A stretch of 64,000 bases of DNA from contig CM043792.1 in assembly GCA_023974075.1 (NCBI GenBank), positions 8,537,456 through 8,601,455 of the forward strand. Direction: 5' to 3'. Numbering within the stretch: the stretch's first letter is position 1; each line of letters opens with the position of its first letter. The notes under the pieces were generated by a model, which had not been told where the DNA came from, made no database searches, and was given only the letters and a program-made list of their open reading frames with translations. A program made the position numbers and the translations under genes. Shown here one piece after another: positions 1-23,900 of this stretch. The DNA is from Chaenocephalus aceratus. Taxonomy: Eukaryota > Chordata > Actinopteri > Perciformes > Channichthyidae.

Positions 1-412
1 GTGGAATCACATTTGCCATTATGGACTCTCACATGTGTTTTAGAAAACAGGCCTCCCTAAAAACAAAGACCATGTGTTCTGTATGAGTGAGGTTAGTGAT
101 TCACTGCAGAGCGTTAACATAAAGCTGCTTTCCCCTTCATCAATATATTTACAACGTGTTACAAACCATCTCTAGTTACTGTCAAAATTATTCCTTCAAT
201 TAAAGAATGTTAGTATAATCACAAAAATGTAAAGTATTAAACGTATTGTGGAGTAAAAGACATCATTAGATGTTATTACTTAATAAATGTAGTGGAGTAG
301 AAGTAGGAAACAGCAGCAAATAAAAGTAAGTAACTCTATAAAGTACTATGTAAAATACTTTAGTTAATGTACTGTGATACCTTCAAACAACAACTTTTTG
401 ATTATTAACAAC

Positions 413-758
413 TTAAATGTGGGTTATGTAATTTATTTCAGAAACACTTTTTATAATATTCCATGGAATGCTCTTAACATCCGATAGCAATGAATATCTT
501 AAATGCTTTGACAATAAACACCATAAAAAAATGTCATCTGTGGAAGCCGTGGTACTGTAAAAAGCACAGCCAATCATTTTAGCCGGGCCGGCTAAAATAA
601 CTGCCCGTCAGCCGTGCCCTCATTGGTCATGTGCACGTTCGTGTGTGTTGGAGGAGGGGCTCTGTAAGGAAGTCTGAAGGAAGACGCAGATTTTTTCGGC
701 TGCGTAAATTCTAGAGTACTTGAGCTGGTTTCTCCAAAATTACATACCCCACCTTTAA
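413..758 (+). mobile_element. TTAA-flanked MITE, copy 1
   Basis: Flanked by TTAA on both sides. The ends read ATGTGGGTTATGTAATT and, in reverse complement, AGGTGGGGTATGTAATTTTG. It shares its whole length with 19956-20336 and, inverted, with 12836-13197 (for example ATTCCATGGAATGCTCTTAA and CATTGGTCATGTG). TTAA targets are typical of piggyBac and Kolobok elements. No transposase is present; superfamily uncertain. Confidence 0.75.
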
Positions 759-875
759 CCAAACTTTGACGCTGTAAACAAACGTTGGAAGGTTCTTTTC
801 CAATGCCTTTTCTGTTTCTAGTTGATGAAAGTCTAAAGTTGAAATATGTTAACACATAAGATAGGAGGTTTTAAG

Positions 876-1440
876 TGTCATTTGTGTCACTTTGCAGCCT
901 TTTTGTGTATCATTTTGGCCATCTCGTGTATCTTTGTAATGGTTGTGTGTCTCTTTGTAGTCTTTATTTGTCACCATATAATTTGTGTAATTTAGTGTAT
1001 CTTTGCGGCCATTTTGTGTGTCTTTGCCTCATTTTGTGTGTCCTTTTGAATCTAATGTTGTGTCACTTGGTAGTCAGTTTGTGTATCTTTGTGGCCATTG
1101 TGTTTCTCTTTGTTTTCATTTTGTGTATCCTTGTATTTGTTGTATCTCTTTGTTGTCCGTTTGTGTCTCTTTGTATTTGTACTGTGTCTCCTTTTAGTCA
1201 CTTTGTGTGCCTTTGTAGTCATTTTGTCGTAATTTGTTTTCCCTTTGTGGTCCTTTTGTGTCTCTCTGTTGTCATTGTGTTTACTTTGTGGTACTTGTAT
1301 GTCTCTTTGAGGTCATTCAGTCTCATTATTGTGGCCGTTTTGTCACCATTTTGTCTCACTTTGTAGACATTTTGTGTTTCTTTGTACTGTGTTTATGCAT
1401 CTTTGTGGCTGTTTGGAGTCTCATCCTGGTGACTACACGT
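876..1440 (+). repeat. degenerate TTTGTGTGTCTTTG minisatellite
   Basis: About 25 imperfect units near 21-22 bases long, each resembling TTTGTGTGTCTTTGTGGTCA, with strong G+T bias on this strand. The long open frames here translate to Cys/Leu/Val/Phe-rich repeats that reflect only the repeat unit. Confidence 0.8.
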
Positions 1441-1446
1441 CTATGA

Positions 1447-2079
1447 GTGACATTTGGTAACCGAAGGCCAGAAGGGCCACTGTTACTTTGAACCCTTTGG
1501 CCGCTCAGGACTATTCAGTAATCCATCCTTTTAGCACCAAACAGCCTTCAGGTAATAGCACCCCCCAACAATACATAATAGATAGACTTCCTCTGTCACA
1601 TGCTGAATTATTGAGAGAGGCTGCGGGCCAATAAGAGCTGCACTCACATGATGAAGATTAGTGTTGTTTCATCAGGAGAAATGCTCCGGTCTGCAGAACA
1701 TCCGGAGGAGGCAGAGTGCTGTATAACAACATGAATGTGAAAATATGAAATAAAAATGGTTCCTAGTCCAATTTTGATCAAATAAAGTAGTTGGATATCT
1801 TTTTCTTTTTCAAAATATTTGTTTCTATTGGTAGGAACAAATATATATAAGATTGTATTATTTATTTTATTTTACACATGTGCAGCATTTAATTATTCGA
1901 TGTTGAAATGTCTTAAGTTTTGTATGTAATTTATTGGTCTTTTTAATTTATTTGCTTCTATATTGGCTATTTTACATGATATAAAATAGCAATTATCGCT
2001 ACTAATAGGGTGTATATTTAAAAATATGTATACATCAAAAAATATGTACTATGTTTATGTATGCTCAGTTTTATATCTG
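1447..2079. other. no recognisable feature
   Basis: AT-rich spacer before the ubald2 promoter. No exon, RNA gene or transposon terminus recognised. Confidence 0.5.
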
Positions 2080-14722
<12,643 letters not shown>

Positions 14723-16870
14723 GACTGAACGGGGAGGATGGGGGCTGGTCAAGGAGCCAAATGTATGGGGAGGGTGGTGGGGGGGTCCATGTGTGGAATG
14801 AGAGGAAATGGAAAAAGACAAAAATACTGTTTTCCTGTCTCGTTTTTCTAAACCGAAGACTTCCTCTCGGTCTTCATCACACGCCGAGGAAACGAACGTT
14901 CTTTTTCACCCGGGATGCGAATCGAGCCCAGGACCCAGCAGAGCGCTCCGAGGATAGCAGCCATGTGATCTCATTTTTTATCTTTCAAAAACTCTTCTTC
15001 TTCTTCAGATGGTTCGGAAATATCTGGCAATAACCAGCAGAAAACAGACGGGATTCTAGACGTTTCCTTTACAGATATGAAACTGCTCACAGAGAGATGC
15101 ATCTACAGATGTCCTTTACCTGAGTCACACCAGATTTAGCACAGGAATAAAACCTGCTAATCTTTGACCTTTTATTTTTTTAAAGAAACAACGACCTGGA
15201 GGACAAAATCTTCTTTCTGCTGCATATTAAGAAAGATGTTTCCTTAACTTTCATCCTTTGTCGCGGTTTCCTGATCCAAACAAAGATGTTGCTTTATTTC
15301 TACAACGTGTATACAAAATAGAAAATTGTAATGATCAGTTTGATAGAGCCTCTGTTCCAACTATGTAACTAGAATGCAATTTATATTTCAGTGTTTTTCT
15401 TTTATGTGAAAATATCCAGGAGCTTACTTTCCGAATTTAAAATGGAAACAAACTAAAACAGAGTGGTAGTGACTAATTTAGAAAAATAATCGCCAACTAT
15501 TTTGATAAATAGTTCAAGTGATTTTTCATGCAAAACTGTCAGAAAATACTGTTTTCAGCCTCTTAAATATGTAGATTTACTGTTTTATATCATAATAAAA
15601 TAAATATCTTTGGGTTTTTGGACAAAGCAAGACATATATTTGGACTTTGAGAAACTGGTATGTACATTTGTTCACATTATTTAACATTGTATAGACAGAT
15701 AAATGAATGAATCCAGAAGATACGATTTTTTCTGGGTCGCTATAAACAGAAACATAAAAGCAATATTAGGTAATTTGGGAAATCATAATTACTGTCATTA
15801 TTTAACATATTAAGTGAACCACACTACGTACTGTTGAGGTCAGGTTATACATTGGCTTCCAATCTGAATCTTTTTACATTTTTAATGCACAACTTAATGT
15901 GTGTTGTGTAGTAAAAACAGATAACAGACCTATTTCTGACTACCTGGATCCTTAACAACAGTCCTATGTTTGGGATAAACAATCTTTTATGTTGCAGCAG
16001 ACAGAATATTATTTAATCCAGATGGACAAAAGAGCGTGGAAGGTTTCAGTAAATCCCTTCAGAGACAGGAAGTGATGTCATGTTGAGTTTAATGGTTAAA
16101 ACGACAGTAGGGAATAACCTTTTGTAAGTGCAAATATGATCGGTGAGTTAAGTAGAGCGGCAATGATTTAAATATTTTTAAATCTGCCACATTTATAAAG
16201 TATAAAATGGGAGAGGGCTCAGATCCATTTCCTGTTTAGTGGTTATGAGGCACTTTTGTACCACAGCATAATATGGCCATTGTAGGTAAAAAAAGAAATA
16301 AAGGATGGGAAATGGGTAATGTTTTAAGAAATAATCTGGATTTCAGAGATTAAAACCTTATATTCACAAGATAAAAAAATGATCACAAATGAAGGAAACC
16401 TTGCCATGATTATTAAAGCATTAATTTGCGAGAAAAAACAGAAGTATAAAGCTCAGATGAAAGGCATTATTTTACATATGGCTTTACATTCTCAGAGAAT
16501 GTTAGTTTTGGCATACATTTATTTTTGAAAATTATTTAATCGTATATTCACAACTTTAATCTTTGATAATTTCTGACTTTTGTTTACTTGAGAATTAGGG
16601 ATTTTGTTAGTCTATTTATAAGTCTTTTTTTGGAAAGGATGTTTTTTAATAATTTTTTCTAATCGCTTTTCTGTAATCATTTTTCATAATTTTCCCATTT
16701 TAATGAGAGAATATCGAGAAAAAAATGTATCAAGTCAATTTACCACTTTAATCTCATAAGTATTTTTACGGAGTCTCACCCTCCTTCCCTGGTTATGTCT
16801 TTTTGTTTGTTTACCTACAATGGCTCTAATGGACAGTTTTGTAAATAAAACCTTCAACTGAACGTTTTCT
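14723..16870 (+). other. ubald2: ubald2 3' UTR with poly(A) signal candidate
   Basis: After the TGA the sequence becomes AT-rich with no recognisable coding exon or transposon. AATAAA at 16844-16849 is followed within 70 bases by a GT-rich stretch, a reasonable poly(A) site. A second AATAAA at 17944-17949 could give a longer UTR. The boundary is inferred. Confidence 0.45.
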
Positions 16871-19090
16871 GTCACGCTGATGATATAAATAATCTGATTT
16901 TGGAATATTTGTGTCCGGTGAGCTGCCTGCCTGTCTGCGGGGGCATTTAGAGGCCAACTCAGTGATTTTCCACACAACCTTTGTGATGCTCAAACACTCC
17001 TACCTCTGTGTGGATGTGAGGCCCCTGAGCCCCGCCCGTACCCTCCGGTGCAGACGGGATCAGAGAGTTGAAACACGTTCAAACTGCTGCCGCTGCGGAA
17101 GAAGAATTTACAGCAGAGCTTCACAGCAGGCTAAACCCGGGATTTGTTAGCTGGCTCCCTCACACAGGATCCCACGTATGTCACAAAAAATCACCGGGAG
17201 AATAGTGAAACATTTAAAAAAAAAACTTCACTCCACAAGAAAGAGGAAGCAGGAATCAGGGAGGGACAGGATGCAGAGAAAGATGTCAAAACTGACTTTG
17301 TTGTTCACAGCTTCACACAGACAATCAACCTTCTTCTGTTTTCTGTTGGGTTCCTTTGTGGGGGGAGGGCTTCACTTTTAAAGCTGTTACATCCCTTCAA
17401 ATTCAACAATCTGATAAGATTATATTTCAAATCTGATACAGAAATGAAAATCCACCCTGATGTGTTGTACTCCTCTGGGCTGTTTGTCCTGCCAGTCTTT
17501 CTCTCTTCTTCCATCCTCATAAAAGGGAGTTTTTTGTAGGTGAGCGAGGATTTTTCCTGCAAATCAAGGAGTTGAGAGGAATGCCGGATGTGTCAAATGT
17601 GACTGAGGAGTTTTTTGTGAGAGGTCTATTCGTCTAATTTAGTTTTTGATGGAACGAGTTGCAGGTTGCGGAGGTGTTTGTGCCGACGGGGAAGAATTTG
17701 TCGGAGCTTCCTGCAGGGTTCAGGCTCATTATGGATCATTTAAAAACGGTAATCAATGTAATCCTGATGCAGTATGTCCCAACCACCCTGACGTTTTGAT
17801 TGTTTACCTCATCTAAAACTTTTATTTTGCTCTTACCAGGTTTTCTTTCTCAGAAATTCACTGTTCTAATCCACGGCTCTTTTATAGAGATTTCTCTCTC
17901 TTTCTGTTCATTTCCTCTGTTTTAAATGTGTATTTATATGTTTAATAAAAACAAGGTATGATTTACTTTCTGTGTCTCAATTGCGTCATCACACTTTTGG
18001 TATTTACTGTCAGAGCTAAAAGGACAGAGAAAACAAAAGTGACTTTCCTTCTGAGTGAGGCTGAGGACGGATGTGGTCGGAGCCGTTTCTCATCATTGAC
18101 TTCAAGTCTTCACATGACACGACTGCTTATTGAAGAGGAAGTCTGGAGCTGCGTTCAAAGACACAACTCAAAAATGGGGTTTATAAGCTGCTGCTCAAAA
18201 ATGATATCAAAATAGACCACACTTTTTTTTACAGGTTGTTTGGTACATCATTGTTTTCAGGACCAAGAGGAACATAAGGAAAAGTAAAACAAAATATGAT
18301 ATATGCTCTTATTATGGGTTATTAGGGAGACATTGGTTTTTGTCACCCCACTTGAGTAGTTTCTTCATTTCTTTGGCTTTGAAAAAATTCCCAATTTTTT
18401 TTCTGCTTACTGTTTTAAAGAGAATGCGATATTTTGTTTTTGTTTTCTGATGATTCTACAGTGTGCTATTTATAAAATGTTGTCTGCAATCCCACTGAAA
18501 TTCTTTTGCAAAATTTCAATATCTTTCTGAATTATTTGCGATTAAGAACGGTAAACGGATCTTCAGGAAATGATGAGAAGTTACAAAAACATTTGTCCTG
18601 AAAATGTTGTCAGAAATAGTTATTAAAACCTATTTTTAATTCAAATGTAACAACAATGTGTTTATATGCATCTTATTAGCTTATATGATTTTGTATAAAT
18701 GAAAATATTCAATTTAACCCTAAAATTGTACTAAAGTTGAGGCACTTGAATAGCTTTTCAATCTTAAACAAAAAACGTTAGAATGATCAACCACAGACTT
18801 AAAAAGTCACTTGAGATAAAACCACATTCTTCAATGACAGGAAATAATTCGATGGCACTTCAAAGTGAAGTGAACCCCCCCCTTCTTTTACAGTCAGCGT
18901 GCTCTCAGACGGAGTTTCTGTGAACAGGAAGTACCCAGCAGAGATGCACCCGGGGTCGTGACCTCCGGACACGTAATGCTGACAGTGAGGGGAACAACAC
19001 ATGCAAGAGTTTTTATTACTCTGGCTGCCTAAATATATAAATATACATGTATAAATACTGTACGTTGTTTGGTTTCTCCTGGCTCTTCAA
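16870..19090. other. tail-to-tail intergenic spacer
   Basis: AT-rich sequence between the two convergent genes. A few short open frames are present but none resembles a known protein. Part may belong to a long ubald2 3' UTR. Confidence 0.4.
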
Positions 19091-19651
19091 CAAGGCTGTC
19101 CAAACTACGGCCTGGGGGCCATTTTGAATCGGCCCTCAGCAAATTCTAAAAAGTATAATGACAGTAAACAAGTATAATAAACTTCTGCTTGTCTTATATT
19201 GTACTTCTTAAATATATATGTTCAAATATATTACACTGTATTCATGTATTAATAAGCACACTTTTCAAAGAAATTCAGTCAATTAAAGTTGAAAATATTT
19301 AATTGACTGTTGATTTAATTGTCAACTTAGATTAGTGATCAGAAAAAGCTCAATAACAAATATACATAACAACCTTGAAAATACACCCTTCATATTTCCT
19401 CTTATTAACAGCAATCTGAAGCTGTCTGTTTTAAGGAATGATCTGCCAACAGAATAAATGAAACCCTATGGAGAGACGGGATGTAGGGTGTTTCTTTCTT
19501 ACAGCATTTTCAAGTATCAAGAATCATTGACCTACATTGGATTGATTTAGCGATCTGAAACTTAAGAGGCACTATAGCTCTAGTGAGGGGCCCAGCCCTT
19601 CGTAGATGTTTCTGTATGTGGCCCTCAGTGAGAAAGGTTTGGACCCCCCTG
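19091..19651 (+). mobile_element. hAT MITE
   Basis: 8-bp duplication CTCTTCAA / CTCTACAA (one mismatch); termini CAAGGCTGTCCAAACTACGG and, reversed, CAGGGGGGTCCAAACCTTTC. Non-coding. It lies between ubald2 and qrich2. Confidence 0.82.
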
Positions 19652-19955
19652 CTCTACAAATGTGTCAGTTACATTTTAGTGATTTATAATCTTTCGAAAT
19701 GTGTTGCACATTGTTGGCACTTCCACTCCAACATTTCTTGCACTATTTAACCAAATGTGTGACATTCCTACTTCGACGGTTTTGCATCATTTTGAGCATG
19801 TTCACACAAAACTTTGTGCGAAATGTAATGTTTTTGTGTCATTTATGTGTTCTTTTCTGTGTTTGACAAGTTAGATCAGATCCATGTTGAGCAATGAGGA
19901 GAATATTTGTCTGTGGTATATGTACATGTGTTCATCATTTATTTTACAAAATCTC

Positions 19956-20336
19956 TTAAAGGTGGGGGAGGTAATTCACTTCAGAAACACTTTTTGTTAT
20001 ATTCCATGGAATGCTCTTAACATCCCGATAGCAATGAATATCTGAAGTGCTTTGACAATAAAATACATACAAAATTCATCTGTGGAAGCCGAGTACTGTA
20101 AAAAGAACGACCAATCATCTGAGCCGGCCCGGCTAAGTAACTGGATGGCCTACCTGCCTGTCAGCCTTCCTCTTGTGCACAAATTGTATCTCGTGCCCTC
20201 ATTGGTCATGTGTGCGTTCGTGTGTGTTGGAGGAGGGACTCTGTAAGAAAGTCTGAAGAAGTGGCAGATTTTTCCGGTTGTGTACTTTCTAGCGCACTCG
20301 AGCTGGTTTCTCCATTCTTACCGACCCTACCTTTAA
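19956..20336 (+). mobile_element. TTAA-flanked MITE, copy 3
   Basis: The cleanest copy of the family: TTAA on both ends, with terminal inverted repeats AGGTGGGGGAGGTAA and, reversed, AGGTAGGGTCGGTAAG. Same interior as 413-758. Confidence 0.85.
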
Positions 20337-20504
20337 CATGTCTGCTTTACATTTCAGCTAAGAGGAAACAACATTGTATACGTCAGATATAAGATATTGA
20401 GATATTTCAGGCATTTTTGGGAATTTCTACTCAGGGTTTTTAAACACATCCTTGTTGTGGTCTTAATGAACACATTTATTATTAGTTATATTATATTCAT
20501 TATT

Positions 20505-20541
20505 AAGATAAGACTTTATTTATCCCGAGGGAAATTCTTGT
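20505..20541 (+). repeat. short retroposon-tail-like fragment
   Basis: GACTTTATTTATCCCGAGGG followed by AAATTCTTG is a phrase common at the ends of fish retroposons. Only the tail is present. Confidence 0.4.
20515..20520 (-). terminator. qrich2: candidate qrich2 poly(A) signal
   Basis: AATAAA on the - strand about 270 bases past the qrich2 stop; another lies at 20475-20480. The nearer one sits in a repeat-like tail (CTTTATTTATCCCGAGGG), so it may not be the functional site. Confidence 0.3.
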
Positions 20542-20542
20542 T

Positions 20543-20586
20543 TAAATGTTATCATTATTAATGATCATTATTAATGATAACATTTA
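20543..20586. repeat. perfect 44-bp palindrome
   Basis: TAAATGTTATCATTATTAAT, then a TGATCA-centred core, then the exact reverse complement, with no spacer. It can form a cruciform. It lies just downstream of the qrich2 stop codon. Confidence 0.95.
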
Positions 20587-20786
20587 GTGGCTGATCACTC
20601 AAAGTGAAACAATGAAAAAATCCACAGGTTTGGACTCAGTGTTTGACAGATGATTTATGGGACATGTAGTGCAAAAACAGTTCCAACAAATAAAATAAGC
20701 AAACAATAGAAAAGGTTTAAAGCAGGTTACCTCCTCTGTGCAGAAGTTAACTACATATTAAACAGTACAGTGCTGAGTGGTGCCCC

Positions 20787-20909
20787 CTACAGGTCGAGCG
20801 GGTTGCGCCAGCGGGCGGCTCCGTGTTGCTCTCTGCTGCAGCGACCGAGCTCTGAGACGTGCAGCCCAGAGGCCGACACCGGCCAGTCCCGCTCCAACAG
20901 GCTGGACGG
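20787..20909 (-). CDS. qrich2: qrich2 last coding exon (frame uncertain)
   Basis: After a long pyrimidine tract and the acceptor TGTGCAG, the phase-0 frame reads [20 protein letters not shown] and on to NPLDL and TAG at 20787-20789. Exon 17 leaves phase 1, which instead gives an Ala/Arg-rich frame ending near 20758. The first looks more protein-like. A missed microexon or a one-base indel would explain the conflict. Confidence 0.55.
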   Translation of the reverse strand, partial: PSSLLERDWPVSASGLHVSELGRCSREQHGAARWRNPLDL

Positions 20910-23900
20910 CTGCACACAGGACGAGGGGGGGGGGGGTCACATGAGACCTACCAGGGCGTGTGTGTGGGTGATGTGTGAGCCCCTTTACACCACAATTACA
21001 AATCATAATATTCAGCATTGCCTTTAACTAACTCTCACTCTTCCTTTGTTTTACTTCTACCTGTTACTGTTATTGTTAGGTTTACCTGTTTCAGGGTACC
21101 CACCCTTTCTTTAACATCCCATTTCAAGGGGCCTTATTAGATCCTAAGCAGTCTGCAGTGCCAAATATCAGGTTTTCTAAGTGATATTTAAATCAGATGT
21201 TTCCTCTTTTAACATTTTTAAAAGATGATCACTTTGGACCTTTTTTATTTTATCAATTTTGATACCTTTTTAAAAAAAACTGATGCATTAATCAGAGATG
21301 AAGTCCTCAGAGAAAACAAACAAGCTGCAGGGATTGGTCTACCGATTAGAGATGTCCCGCCCCTTAGCCTATTACGTACAATTTGTTGGAGCACTAGATG
21401 TTACATAGTGATGGTCACTTTGTTACAGAAGTAAACAATGGAGTCCAATCGAGACTTTTCAGGCAAGGGGGAGTGTGTTGGAGAAAAACAGCCAAAGCAA
21501 CATGTATTGTGTCGGTTAAGCGATTGTGTTGAAGAGCTTACTATGGGAACTTATAAATGCAACCACTATCAGGACCCATGTACATTTGATCTATTTTACC
21601 TCCAATCAACAAACTTTTAAGGATTTTAAGGACCCGTCGGAATTATAGGACTACAAGTAAGATTTTTTCGGTGACTTAAACAAGCGAAAGGCCCTTTTCG
21701 GAACTACTGTAGAAACATGGCAGTTTCACTTGGTCCTACACTAATGTAGACATAGTTATGAAGATGATGTTACATTTCTTTCTGTGTGTGTGTCTCACCT
21801 GAGTGGCTGCCCTGGTTGCTCTTGGCACTGTGGGGGTGATGACCCTCGGGGGAGGCAGTGGGTTTGTGGGGGCACTTGGCTTTGTCTTTAGTTTTGCACA
21901 TGCCTGCAGCCATCAGAGGAACATGTGATGGAGGTTAACAACGAGCACCAAAACCCCCGGCAGCTGCACCTTACCTTGACATTTGAAGCTCCCAGCCAAA
22001 ATACATTGAATGATTTTTGTTCCCATAAATCTTCCTCATGTTTCACATTACCCTTCCACGGTTTTGTCATATAGTTTAAGTTGAAGTTATTCGCAGTATT
22101 TTAAATAGTCAAAGAAAACAAATCATTAAAAAAAAAAAAATTAAGTGCAGGAATAGACACAGGGCTTTAATTTGGTTGCCTTAACCTAAATAATGTCAGT
22201 TTATAAAAAGAAAATTAAAATACAAGAAATAATAATATTAAATAGCAAACCTATTAGAACCAAGATATAAAAAAGTAAAGAAAAAAGATCAAATATATTT
22301 AAAAAAAGAAATAAATGTGATTGTGTGATGTGTATGTCTGAAGGTATGTTTTACACAAAAATAAAAAATAAAATAATAGTACTTTATACTACCACTTATT
22401 CAAAAACTATTATTAACTAGAAAATTCAGAGAAATGTTGACTGACTGAAAGTTGGGTGTGCGTCCCGATGCTAAGATTACCCCCGCTGAGTAAGTATTAA
22501 TAGCATTAGTTGTATTGTTATTAAGGTACAACAAAGAATATCCATTCATTTTAGCTCACTTTTAGCTGACTATTTACTGTTTATCTATTACGGCCCGTCT
22601 ACACTACAGCGTCAACAGCGTCGACAGCGTCGAAGCTCCAATCTGCCCATTCACTTTCAATGGGGTGACGTCACGTAGCCTCGCTTTTTCGCCGAACTGA
22701 ATTGTGGGTAGCAGAGCGGTCCGTCTCAGGCGTCTCCGGCGACAAGGAGTCAACTTCTGAGCCGGAGTAGCCAGCGCCAGCCAATCAAATCCCGTTTCCC
22801 AAAATCTGACAGCTGAAGCCGTAGCCAATCAAACCGCGTCTAAGCTGGGAGAGATATCCCGCCGTTCATCTCTATATTTCAAAAAAAGTCGGAGGAGAAA
22901 CTAACTATCGCCGTAGCAAATCACCCGGTTTTGTACGACCAGACCCTCTTCACCTTACCGGTATACAACCGGAGGAACCAGGCATGGAGGGAGGTGGCAG
23001 AGACAGTGGAGGAAACTGGTAGGTTTCCGCCTGTTGGGGAGTTTATATATTATATTTCTCCCATAAAATCCCCGGGGGTTTTTGCTTTGTATGTCGGGGG
23101 CGGGAGATTCATGTGATTGGTTGTTGGCCGTGTTGCTTGAATAAAATCCCCAAGCTCCAGACACGCCCAGCTCCAAGCTATTTTGAAGATGTAGTGTGGA
23201 CGCTCCGTTACACTTTTGGATTCTTGTACCACATTCCTGCATCGTTTCTGAACATCTTTAGATTACCACTGGATTTGGCTAACGACCGACAGGTGTGTTC
23301 AAAGATCAAAGCGTTTCCATGGCAAACACCCTGCAGGTGAACGATAGACAGCCTGTCACAGAATGTATTGACAATATTGAGCTTGCATTATTGCTTCCAA
23401 GTAAAAAAGTGTAACTCCAATCAGCTAAGTATCCTACCCAGAGTATTTGGTATACCAGATGAACACACCTGATGACTCTCTGTTTTGCTATATGTGGAAG
23501 TCCGTTTGATTAAATGAGCATATCGGTGCGGCCATGACACATTTCCCTACATTATGATCACCAAATTATGTATGAAGAGTGAAAATTGTGGCCAGCCGAG
23601 CAATAGTTGGAAAAAAAACCAGATTTTTTCCCTCCCCTCTAGCCGTGATGTCCCTCTAACCCCCAGTTTCCACCGGGTCCGTCTGCGCCGCGCTGTGCCG
23701 CGGCGGTCGTAAGGATCGCGGCCACTCTAGTCAATGGGTGCTATTCCACCACACGTGCCGCGTTACGGCTCAGACGCGTCCCAGAAGCGTCCCAGAAGCG
23801 TCCCAGAAGCGTCCCAGAAGCGTCCAGAAGCGGCTCGGCGCAGCGCTTCTCTAAAATTAGGATGAATCCTATTTTTTCCGCGCCGCAGCCGTAACATAAG

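Noticed and set aside
875..1446. 163-residue Cys/Leu-rich hydrophobic open frame that looks like a membrane protein
   Set aside because: It is the reading of a degenerate TTTGTGTGTCTTTG minisatellite; overlapping frames look the same.
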